This document shows positions 20,801 to 26,917 of a DNA stretch of 50,896 nt, piece by piece. Under the pieces are notes generated by a model. It was given only the letters and a program-made list of their open reading frames with translations, did no database searches and had not been told where the DNA came from. The stretch covers positions 1 through 50,896 of the forward strand of contig LNFR01000053.1 in NCBI GenBank assembly GCA_001567185.1. The letters run 5' to 3'. The stretch is from Bacteroidetes bacterium OLB12 (GTDB lineage: Bacteria > Bacteroidota > Bacteroidia > Cytophagales > Cyclobacteriaceae). Position 1 is the stretch's first letter. Every line of letters begins with the position of its first letter. The translations under genes and the position numbers were made by a program.

Positions 20801-21167
20801 ATTTGCCATACCACCACCAATCGTATTCGGTATCTGCAGCGGCATGAATACCCACATAGCCGCCCCCGGCCTGAATAAACCGCATAAATTGATTTTGCTG
20901 GGCCTGATCCAACACATCGCCTGTAGTGCTCAGAAAAATTACAGCTCTGTATTTCTTCAGGTTATCTTCGGTAAATGCCTCGGAAGACTCGGTGGTATCT
21001 ACGCCAAAACCTTTTTCAGCACCCATTTTAATTAACGCTTCTTTTCCGGCTTTAATAGACTCGTGCCGGAAGGCTTTAGTTTTTGAGAATACCAGTACGC
21101 GTGGTTGCTCTTGCGAACAAGCGTAGAAAAGCGCACAACAACTTAACAGAATTACTATTTTTTTCAT
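17829..21167 (-). CDS. ThuA / PQQ-type sugar dehydrogenase / PKD / cytochrome c / CBM6-like lipoprotein
   Basis: A 1112-residue lipoprotein (lipobox ALFYAC, C17) with five modules. (1) ThuA-like flavodoxin-type domain, about 22-225 (VLVFSKTKAFRHESI, GGGYVGIHAAADTEYDWWWYGKLVGAYFKSHP). (2) Glucose/sorbosone dehydrogenase beta-propeller, about 250-680 (LPDGRIIFIERKGAVKLY, ETCCHTGGSLAFGPDGNLFISTGDN). (3) PKD domain, about 682-770. (4) Class-I cytochrome c with haem motif CKSCH near residue 850. (5) A beta-sandwich like CBM6, about 985-1110. It would oxidise a bound sugar and pass electrons to its own haem at the cell surface or periplasm. This domain order is known in Bacteroidota. It is followed by a TonB receptor and is near the DUF1080/Gfo-Idh genes. 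Confidence 0.9.
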   Translation of the reverse strand: MKKIVILLSCCALFYACSQEQPRVLVFSKTKAFRHESIKAGKEALIKMGAEKGFGVDTTESSEAFTEDNLKKYRAVIFLSTTGDVLDQAQQNQFMRFIQAGGGYVGIHAAADTEYDWWWYGKLVGAYFKSHPQIQEATFKKVKPFGEDHLPDEWIRTDELYNYKNISDAITVLYNLDETSYQGGENGENHPIAWYQEYDGGRSFYTGLGHTNESFTEALFLDHLYQGIKYAIGEKKPDFAKASAKRVPEENRFTKTVLGSNFDEPTEMTILPDGRIIFIERKGAVKLYNPQTDSINLINTFHVFTKHEDGMLGITTDPEFEKNNWLYIFYSHPEKSANILSRFVFADNKIDQASEIQMLEVATQRETCCHTGGSLAFGPDGNLFISTGDNTSPFESDGYSPADERSGRSPFDAQGSSSNTNDLRGKILRIKPQPDGTYTIPEGNLFPKGEAQTRPEIYVMGNRNPYRISIDRKTGFLYWGEVGPDAGNDSPERGPRGYDEVNQARKAGYFGWPLFIGGNYPYARYDFEKKIAGNKHDPAKPINTSPNNTGKTELPPVSPPFIWYPYDASPDFPLMKTGSRNAMAGPVYYAEDFKGKPEAYPDYFDGKLIIYDWMRNWIHLVTMTKQGDILDIEPFVPNMPFNNIIDMAFGPDGKLYTLEYGTQWFKQNLDARLSRIDYNGGNRPPQVVVSASKISGAVPLEGTVTADGTTDPDGDAITYEMELNGVVTKSPTPEFKVTFDKPGIYRPRITAIDSKGAKARGEVTIIAGNEPPAIQIEITGNTDRYLPGGSVEYAITVTDKEDGSTADGKIAAERVKVTLDYHPQGFDMTAIAQGHQRAELPGKVAIAESDCKSCHLIDQKSAGPSYRDVAKRYAKDVRAVEVLSDKILNGGSGNWGEVAMAAHPQLSKEQAGQMVEYILSLASEDKVKSLPLRGKSGFAAVPPPGPAATSAYVLTATYEDNGANGMPSLSTTQQVVLKAPVLTATDAVLTGGARKLNAGGIQIVENIKHDNTATFADVDFTGVGSLNFVVAEAANMKSGSIEVWLDSKDGTKIGTVSFANAPKIEVQAGINMRPSGISFKPVTGKHNLVLVFKNANAGEEVLFYFSQVTLGK

Positions 21168-21245
21168 CAGCTACTAATTACTATGGTAAAGATTGTGGCG
21201 GCCGCAATCTGTTTCAACCTATGCGTGTATTGCGGATGCCGGAAA

Positions 21246-21253
21246 CAAAAGTA
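21246..21253 (-). promoter_or_regulatory. Bacteroidota -7 promoter box for the ThuA/sugar dehydrogenase gene
   Basis: Minus-strand TACTTTTG, an exact TAnnTTTG match, 79 nt before the ATG at 21167. The rest of 21168-21329 shows no gene. Confidence 0.45.
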
Positions 21254-21329
21254 ACAACTACTACCGTATAGCCGCTTATTAAAATCACTTTCCTTGAATT
21301 TTAATTTGTACTTTTTACCGATGCGCAGG

Positions 21330-21718
21330 CCATTTTGTTATTGTTAGTCGCAGACCAACAAATTATTGCTCCTTCAAAATTAAATACACTTCTTAACCGT
21401 TGCGGGTCAAAAAACTTCCCAACATCAACTAAGGGATTGCGGAACGCGCAAAGGCTCTAAGATTAAAAGTTGAAGCAACGATTAATCAACACGGCTCAAA
21501 TTTAAACTCGTTCACTTGTCCGCAATGACTGTGTATTATGGGTAGCTGTGCTATTAAAACAGCCGTTGGCAACAAGACCCCGACTTTAAGGAAATAATTT
21601 CCGTATGCATGTTGGAGAAGAACTCAACATGGGCGAGGAACTACCGGCTTTAAATCGCGCAGAGTTCCTGCCTGCCGCAGGCAAGCCCGAAACGGGTAAC
21701 TCTGCGAGGAAAAAAGGC
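21330..21718 (+). repeat. Structured ~390-bp direct repeat, copy 1
   Basis: This non-coding stretch is repeated in the same orientation at 22841-23232, and in part at 24425-24620. A 106-nt core (21468-21573) is identical by eye to 22984-23089. The left end has an imperfect hairpin (TTGTTAGTC / GACCAACAA, 21341-21361). A near-palindrome GGAAATAATTTCC lies at 21590-21602, and the right end folds as a three-way junction (21658-21706). The ends are not terminal inverted repeats and no transposase is near. The hydrolase gene begins 52 nt after this copy. Short open frames inside look non-coding. Confidence 0.9.
21658..21706. other. Potential three-way junction at the right end of repeat copy 1
   Basis: The outer arms CGCAGAGTT (21658-21666) and AACTCTGCG (21698-21706) are perfectly complementary. 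They enclose two smaller perfect hairpins: TGCCTG-CCG-CAGGCA (21669-21683) and CCCG-AAA-CGGG (21686-21696). Copy 2 keeps both inner hairpins and 8 of 9 outer pairs at 23173-23221. It could act as folded single-stranded DNA, as RNA, or as a terminator-like structure. Confidence 0.75.
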
Positions 21719-21770
21719 TTGGATGTCGGGTTTGTTTTTGCTATATTCATCTGGCCAAAAAAAAACTGTT

Positions 21771-22789
21771 ATGAAAAAAATCCTCATCCTCTCCTTATTT
21801 CTTTCGTTTTTCGGTTGCGGAACTGAAAAACCAGTCGATGTCGAAAAGCTTTCGTATTACAACTTGCAAGAACCGGGGGTGAAGTCGGGGGGCATAAAAA
21901 TGATTCCAGTTCACGGAGGGAAATACAAGGTGTGGACTAAGAGAGTGGGCAATAGTCCGCGTATTAAAGTATTGTTGTTGCATGGCGGCCCTGCTGCCAC
22001 TCATGAATACTTCGAAAGTTTCGACAGTTACTTTCCACAAGAAGGTATTGAGTACTACTATTACGATCAACTAGGAAGCTACTACAGCGATCAGCCAACC
22101 GATACAAGCCTTTGGAACCTGCCACGTTTTGTTGAAGAGGTGGAAGAAGTACGCCAGGCGCTGGGCCTCGACAGCACAAATTTTTACTTATTGGGAAACT
22201 CGTGGGGCGGCATTCTGGCAATGGAGTATGCCTTAAAATATCAGCAGCACTTAAAAGCTCTGGTCATTGCCAACATGATGGCCAGTGCCCCCGAATACGG
22301 AAGGTATGCCGATGAAGTTTTAGCAAAGCAGATGGATCCAAAAGTATTGGAAGAAGTAAGGGAAATTGAGGCCAGAAAAGATTTCTCGAATCCGCGTTAC
22401 ATGGAGTTGCTGCTTCCTAATTTTTACGAACAACATCTTTGCCGTTTCCCTTCCGCACAATGGCCCGACCCTGTCAACCGGGCCTTCAAGCATTTGAATG
22501 CAACGGTATATACGCTGATGCAAGGCCCAAGCGAATTTGGCATCAGCGGCAAACTGGAAAAGTGGGACATCTCCAAACGGCTGCCGGAGATTACCGTGCC
22601 CACGCTTACAATTGGCGCCACCCACGACACCATGGACCCCAAGCACATGGAGTGGATGAGCACACAGGTAAAAACGGAAGGTTTTTGCTGTGCCCCAACG
22701 GAAGCCACATGAGTATGTGGGACGATCAGGAATATTTCTTTCCGGGGTTAATTCAGTTTATAAATGATGTGGACAGTGGTAAATTTTAA
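21771..22789 (+). CDS. Lipoprotein alpha/beta hydrolase, proline iminopeptidase-like (S33), one frame break
   Basis: ATG 21771 gives a lipoprotein signal (MKKILILSLFLSFFGC, C16). The S33 landmarks follow: oxyanion motif HGGP (71-74), YYDQLGSYYSDQP, and nucleophile elbow GNSWGG (Ser144). GATHDTMDPKHM holds the likely Asp, and the catalytic His is in CPNGSHMSMW. The last part lies in another frame. The A5 run at 22670-22674 should be A6, which restores QVKNGRFLLCPNGSH and a 339-residue protein ending at 22789. It is probably a periplasmic or surface-anchored peptidase or esterase; the substrate is unknown. It sits alone between two direct-repeat copies (52 nt and 51 nt away), which suggests it arrived as an accessory cassette. 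Confidence 0.87.
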
Positions 22790-22840
22790 GCCTTAAACTT
22801 GTAGTTGGCAGTAATGCTGTCCGACAAAAAATAGTGTTGT

Positions 22841-23232
22841 CCATTTGTTATTGTTGGTCGCTGACCAACAAATTACTGCTCCTTCAAAATCAAATGCGCT
22901 TCTTAACCGTTGAGGGTCAACAACGTACCCACCTCAACTAAGGGATTGCGGAACGCGCAAGCGCGCAAGGCCCTAAGATTGAAAGTTGAAGCAACGATTA
23001 ATCAACACGGCTCAAATTTAAACTCGTTCACTTGTCCGCAATGACTGTGTATTATGGGTAGCTGTGCTATTAAAACAGCCGTTGGCAACGAGACCCCGAC
23101 TTTAAGGAAATATTTCCGTATGCATGTTGGAGAAGAACTCAACATGGGCGAGTAACTACCGGCTTTCAATCGCTCAGAGTTCCTGCCTGCCGCAGGCAAG
23201 CCCGAAACGGGTAACTCTGCGAGGGAAACGGC
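22841..23232 (+). repeat. Structured ~390-bp direct repeat, copy 2
   Basis: Second full copy, same orientation as copy 1. Here the left-end hairpin is perfect: TTGTTGGTC (22851-22859) and GACCAACAA (22863-22871) around a 3-nt loop. GGAAATATTTCC (23106-23117) is a perfect palindrome, and the right-end three-way junction is at 23173-23221. Relative to copy 1 it carries an extra 8-bp unit in the GCGCAAGCGCGCAA stretch and scattered substitutions outside the identical 106-nt core. No coding sequence is visible in 22790-23303. Confidence 0.9.
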
Positions 23233-23303
23233 TCCGCTGTTGTTGTTACACTTGCCAATCCCGCGGTAATCTTGTTAAGTAACAGACACTTGTGAAAAAC
23301 TTA

Positions 23304-23919
23304 TTAAAAATTTAATTCTGACTTAAAGTTTTCAAGTGTCAAGAAAAATGAATTGTCAATTTTCTTTAATTCATAGCGTTCGTATTTAGGAGTATCAGAT
23401 ATACTTTCAATTAATACTCTATCCCCTAAATCCCTTATCTTTAATTCTACAAATTTAGTCGAGAGTTTTTTATACATATCTAGAGTAAATCCCTCATTAA
23501 TATCATTTAAGCTTAATTTTTTTCCAGGTAAGTAACAAATGTTAATAATATAATTTAAGCTATCAACCCTCTTTATTACTTGAATATTTTGAATATTAGT
23601 CATCGTACGCTGGCAATTTTTAATCCTTATTAGCTTATTGGTAAAAACCAAGGAGGAATCAATATAGACACAACCCGGAAATTTACTGCCCTTATTTATC
23701 ACACGCTTTGAATTATTCGACATGGCAACATGCCAAACTTTTTTTTGACTTAAGATTTGTAATTACAATATTGTTCTCATCAATCGACATTACTTTAAAG
23801 GATGCATCTCTCTTCGAAGTTTGATCTCTTCCATCAAAGTTTATGTAATCCAAGTCTTTAAAATAGCTAACCTTCTCATTAACTGAAATCAGAAAGAAGA
23901 GAAGAATAAATTTCGTCAT
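23304..23919 (-). CDS. Unknown AT-rich protein, probably one gene with a frame break
   Basis: Two overlapping minus-strand frames (23713-23919 and 23304-23723) meet at a T8 run (23739-23746). With seven bases the first frame reads on as NLKSKKVWHVAMSNNSKRVINKG into the second, giving about 204 residues. The N-terminus MTKFILLFFLISVNEKVSYF could be a signal peptide or anchor, and the rest is Lys/Asp/Asn-rich (VIKRVDSLNYIINICYLPGKKLSLNDINEGF). The sequence is visibly more AT-rich than its neighbours, consistent with recent acquisition. No family is recognised. Two separate small genes are a possible alternative. It is immediately downstream of the 143-residue unknown gene. Confidence 0.55.
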
Positions 23920-23931
23920 TTCGTTAAAAGT

Positions 23932-24363
23932 TTAAGGGTTAAACTTATCTATCAATTTTTTAATTCGATTTTTCCTGGCTTTTGTAAGCCAATTTCGATT
24001 CTTGACTTCTATCTTACCACTCATATGAACCTTTACTTTATTTGTGATTACCTTCTCAACTATACCAAAATTCGTGGACCATTTGCCTATATCTGTTAGA
24101 GTCGCTACTGACCTACCGTAGGCGAAATGATGGGTCATTCCAGAATATGTACCATTGAACAGGAGTGTGTTTGACATGGAGACACTCCTGTTTGCCAAAA
24201 TAGTTGCACCATTAAACTTCATCCCTAAACGCACAGTCAATTCCGGTTTTGTTCCCTTGCCCTTGCCGGTGTTCTTCACCGGCAAATTCTGAAACAAAAT
24301 TATTCCCCCTATTCCATCCTTCAAGGTAGCATTTTCATTTATTACAAACACAAACCAGTGCAT
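23932..24363 (-). CDS. Unknown AT-rich basic protein (143 aa)
   Basis: Starts MHWFVFVINENATLKDGIGGIILFQNLPV and ends with a very basic tail (KNRNWLTKARKNRIKKLIDKFNP). There is no clear signal peptide. An in-frame stop lies directly before the ATG, so it is either a complete small gene or the 3' remnant of something larger. It is 12 nt upstream of the second unknown gene, in the same orientation, and both sit between repeat copies 2 and 3. Base composition is AT-rich. I do not recognise the family. The pairing with a possibly membrane-linked neighbour is reminiscent of an effector/partner pair, but nothing proves it. Confidence 0.5.
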   Translation of the reverse strand: MHWFVFVINENATLKDGIGGIILFQNLPVKNTGKGKGTKPELTVRLGMKFNGATILANRSVSMSNTLLFNGTYSGMTHHFAYGRSVATLTDIGKWSTNFGIVEKVITNKVKVHMSGKIEVKNRNWLTKARKNRIKKLIDKFNP

Positions 24364-24424
24364 TTAGTTATTTCAAACGCGTAGTCCCTTTGTAAGGTAT
24401 GGAAACTGAGCAGGAATTTTAAAC

Positions 24425-24620
24425 GGGAGATTGCGGAACGCGCAAGCGCGCAAAGGCTCTAAGATTAAAAGTTGAAGCAACGATTAATCAACACAATTCA
24501 AATTCAACTCGTTTGCTTGTCCGTAATGACTGTGTATGATAATGTGGTATTAAAAAATCTATACGCAGGGTCCCTGCTACACTTTCCATCGTTTACAGAA
24601 ACCCCGCCTGAAAGGAAACC
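24425..24620 (+). repeat. Partial, diverged third copy of the direct repeat
   Basis: Bases 24427-24535 match the central part of copies 1 and 2: GATTGCGGAACGCGCAAGCG, the CTCTAAGATTAAAAGTTGAA block, CAACGATTAATCAACAC, and CTTGTCCG.AATGACTGTGTA. It shares the extra 8-bp unit with copy 2. The right part (24540-24620) is diverged and has its own GCAGGG-T-CCCTGC hairpin (24565-24577), and the end keeps only ACCCCGCCTGAAAGGAAA. The left hairpin and right three-way junction are missing. The remaining gap to 24716 shows no gene. Confidence 0.75.
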
Positions 24621-24673
24621 AGGTAATTAAAATTAATTCAATAAGATTAGCCAGCGAAGAATCTTTAAAAGCA

Positions 24674-24699
24674 AAACGCCAGACATTAGCCTGGCGTTT
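24674..24699 (-). terminator. Intrinsic terminator after the DUF1080 gene
   Basis: AAACGCCAG (24674-24682) and CTGGCGTTT (24691-24699) form a perfect 9-bp stem with an 8-nt loop. Reading on the minus strand it is followed by TTGCTTTTAAAG, a broken T tract. It lies 17 nt after the stop of the minus-strand DUF1080 gene. Confidence 0.7.
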
Positions 24700-24716
24700 G
24701 GTATTATACTTTCTGA

Positions 24717-25414
24717 TTAAAGAGGTCTTATCTTAATATTCCGATACCAGACTTTATCGCCATGGTCTTGCAGGGAAATATGGCCTTTCGAAAACTTACC
24801 AAAGCCGGGCATACTCTTAAATTTACTGGCACCTACCAGGGCATCCCATTCGGGTGTATGCATGGTAAACTCAACCGTTTTGGTTCCGTTTAGCCAAAAT
24901 TCAATTTTACCTTTATTGCTGATAAGCCTGGCTACATTCCACGCGCCCGCAGGTTTTACCGTTTCTTTCGAACAGGAAATCAAATCATACAAATCGCCTG
25001 CCCGGTGCTTGATAATTTTTGCATCCGGATGGCACTCGTTGTCCAACACCTGCATTTCGGGGCCCGTCATCCACACATACTTGTATTCGTCTGCTTCCTG
25101 TACATGAAAGATAACACCGCTGTTTCCGCAAGGTGTATTTTCCACTCCAGGTATAACTCATAATTTTCAAACTGCTGATCGGTTACCAGGTCTCCGCCTT
25201 TTTCTTCCTTGTTGGAAGTGTCGAGAAACAACGCATCTTCAGAAATCTTCCAGGCAGCACCTACCTGCCCGGATTTATAGTTATGCCAACCTTTTGTGCT
25301 TTTTCCATCAAACAAAAGTTGCCAACCGTCTTTTTTTTCTTTTGCAGTAAGCGTGTTGGGTTGGGCCTGGGCCGCCACCACCACGCTTAAAAATAGCAGA
25401 AATATTAGCCGCAT
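24717..25414 (-). CDS. DUF1080 / 3-keto-disaccharide hydrolase family protein, one frame break
   Basis: An exported beta-sandwich protein of about 232 residues. ATG 25414 opens a signal peptide (MRLIFLLFLSVVVAAQAQ), then KKDGWQLLFDGKSTKGWHNYKSG, the classic DUF1080 start. The frame is lost near 25134-25141, where one base is missing. Restoring it gives YELYLEWKI-TPCGNSGVIFHVQEADEYKYVWMTGPEMQVLDNE, followed by AGDLYDLI, W-rich strands and DHGDKVWYRNIKIRPL. Pfam names this family 3-keto-disaccharide hydrolase, and members act on 3-keto-glycosides. It is last in a tight operon with cytochrome c, the TIM-barrel protein and the Gfo/Idh oxidoreductase, the partners expected for that chemistry. A longer frame upstream (to 25474) overlaps the cytochrome gene and is rejected. 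Confidence 0.88.
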
Positions 25415-25415
25415 C

Positions 25416-25826
25416 TTAATGCTCTGTTTCACCATCCAGCGAGAGTACATACCGCGCCATCTTCTCGGCATCAACCTGCGAAATATCCGCGTGAGGTGTC
25501 ATTGGAATTTCGCCCCACACACCCGTACCGCCTTCTATTATTTTTTTGGCAAGGTAAGTAACATTGGCTGCGGTAAATTCATACTTCTTGGCTACATCGG
25601 TGTGCGATGGCCCAATCAGTTTATTGGTAGCATGATGGCAGGTTTTACAATCGCTTGCTTTTACCAAGGCATCGCCCTGGGCAATTACATCCACCGCATG
25701 AACCGGTGTTGTGGTTTCTACCGGTGCACCGTAATCTTCGGTTTGGGTTTCTGTTTTTTTAGAGCCACAGTAGGTTAATGTTACAACCATTAGTACCATT
25801 AACAACAGAGAAATTTTATTTTTCAT
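25416..25826 (-). CDS. Class-I cytochrome c lipoprotein
   Basis: A 136-residue lipoprotein with signal ending LTYC (C20) and a low-complexity Thr/Glu linker. One haem c is attached at CKTCH (C60, C63, H64). The likely distal ligand is Met109 in EIPMTPH, and the helix ends MARYVLSL. It resembles the cytochrome module of the 1112-residue ThuA/sugar-dehydrogenase protein (same VAKKY, KIIEGGTGVWGE and MTPH-type segments), so the two may share electron partners. It ends 1 nt before the DUF1080 ATG and likely takes electrons from a sugar-oxidising step in the periplasm. Confidence 0.93.
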   Translation of the reverse strand: MKNKISLLLMVLMVVTLTYCGSKKTETQTEDYGAPVETTTPVHAVDVIAQGDALVKASDCKTCHHATNKLIGPSHTDVAKKYEFTAANVTYLAKKIIEGGTGVWGEIPMTPHADISQVDAEKMARYVLSLDGETEH

Positions 25827-25855
25827 AGGGTTTGATGTTTATAAAGTTTACAGAA

Positions 25856-26914
25856 TTAATTCAGTCCTAATACTTTCTTATTTAACGAAGGATTTTTTCC
25901 TGTTGAAGCAAAATCGTCAAATGCTTTTTCAGTAACCCGAATGATGTGATCTTTAATAAATGGCGCACCTTCGGCCGCACCTTGTTCCGGATGTTTAATA
26001 CAACACTCCCACTCCAGCACAGCCCAGCCTTTGTAATCGTACTGCGCAAGTTTACTGAAGATGGATTTGAAATCTACCTGCACGCCATCGCCCAACGAGC
26101 GGAAACGGCCCGGGCGGTTTACCCAATCCTGAAACCCTCCGTACACACCACTTTTTCCGGTTGCATTAAACTCGGCATCTTTTACATGGAACATCTTAAT
26201 GAAGGAATGATAGAAGTCGATGTATTGCAAGTAGTCTAATTGCTGCAATACGAAGTGGCTGGGATCATACAGAATGTTAGCGCGTGTATGTTTGCCTGTG
26301 GCTTCCCAGAAACGCTCGAACGTAATGCCATCGTGCAGGTCTTCGCCCGGATGGATTTCATAACAAACATCCACCCCTGCTTTATCAAATGCATTCAAGA
26401 TCGGAAGCCAGCGTTTTGCAAGTTCTTTAAATCCATCTTCTACCAAACCGGCAGGGCGCTGTGGCCATGGATATACGGTGTGCCACATCAATGCACCCGA
26501 AAAAGTTGCGTGGGCATTCAATCCTAAATTCTTGCTGGCTTTAGCTGCGAGTTTCAATTGCTCTACCGCCCAGGCCGTTCTTTCTTTTGGCTTACCGTGT
26601 ACCGACTTGGGTGCAAACCCATCGAACATCACATCGTAAGCGGGATGCACAGCAACTAACTGGCCCTGCAGGTGTGTAGATAGTTCGGTTATCTGCAACC
26701 CGCAAGACTCAACCGTTTCACGAAATTCATCGGCATAGTCTTTACTCTCGGCCGCTTTTTTCAAATCGATACAGCGGCTATCCCACGTAGGGATTTGTAC
26801 TCCTGCATAACCCAGCGAGGCTACCCATTTACAGATCGACTTCAGGTTATTGAATGGAGGTTCATCGCCCATAAATTGGGCTAAAAATATTCCGGGACCT
26901 TTTAATGTTTTCAT
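25856..26914 (-). CDS. Sugar phosphate isomerase/epimerase family TIM-barrel protein
   Basis: A 352-residue TIM barrel of the xylose-isomerase-like/AP-endonuclease-2 superfamily. GPGIFLAQFMGDEPPFNNLKSICKWVASLGYAGVQIPTWD opens the barrel. Metal-binding positions are visible in CYEIHPGEDLHDG, LYDPSHFVLQQLDYL, FHVKDAEF and WAVLEWECC. No signal peptide is present, so it is cytosolic. In this setting it may isomerise or epimerise a keto-sugar. It starts 3 nt after the stop of the Gfo/Idh gene and precedes the cytochrome gene by 29 nt, so the four genes form one operon. The exact substrate is not predictable. Confidence 0.9.
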   Translation of the reverse strand: MKTLKGPGIFLAQFMGDEPPFNNLKSICKWVASLGYAGVQIPTWDSRCIDLKKAAESKDYADEFRETVESCGLQITELSTHLQGQLVAVHPAYDVMFDGFAPKSVHGKPKERTAWAVEQLKLAAKASKNLGLNAHATFSGALMWHTVYPWPQRPAGLVEDGFKELAKRWLPILNAFDKAGVDVCYEIHPGEDLHDGITFERFWEATGKHTRANILYDPSHFVLQQLDYLQYIDFYHSFIKMFHVKDAEFNATGKSGVYGGFQDWVNRPGRFRSLGDGVQVDFKSIFSKLAQYDYKGWAVLEWECCIKHPEQGAAEGAPFIKDHIIRVTEKAFDDFASTGKNPSLNKKVLGLN

Positions 26915-26917
26915 ACT

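Noticed and set aside
21605-21826. A 73-residue open frame running out of repeat copy 1 into the hydrolase gene
   Set aside because: Its first part lies within the non-coding repeat and the hairpin elements. The frame is not kept in copy 2, where GAGTAA replaces GAGGAA, and its tail overlaps the hydrolase signal peptide in another frame.
23304-23723. Treating the 139-residue frame as an independent gene with start at 23723
   Set aside because: It overlaps the end of the upstream 68-residue frame exactly at a run of eight T, and the joined protein is continuous. A separate gene remains possible but is less likely.
21330-24620. Integron attC sites or a classical MITE
   Set aside because: I found no RYYYAAC/GTTRRRY core pair at the expected places and no integrase in the window, the cargo genes face both directions, and the repeat ends are not inverted copies of each other. 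A cassette-like role is kept only as a hypothesis.
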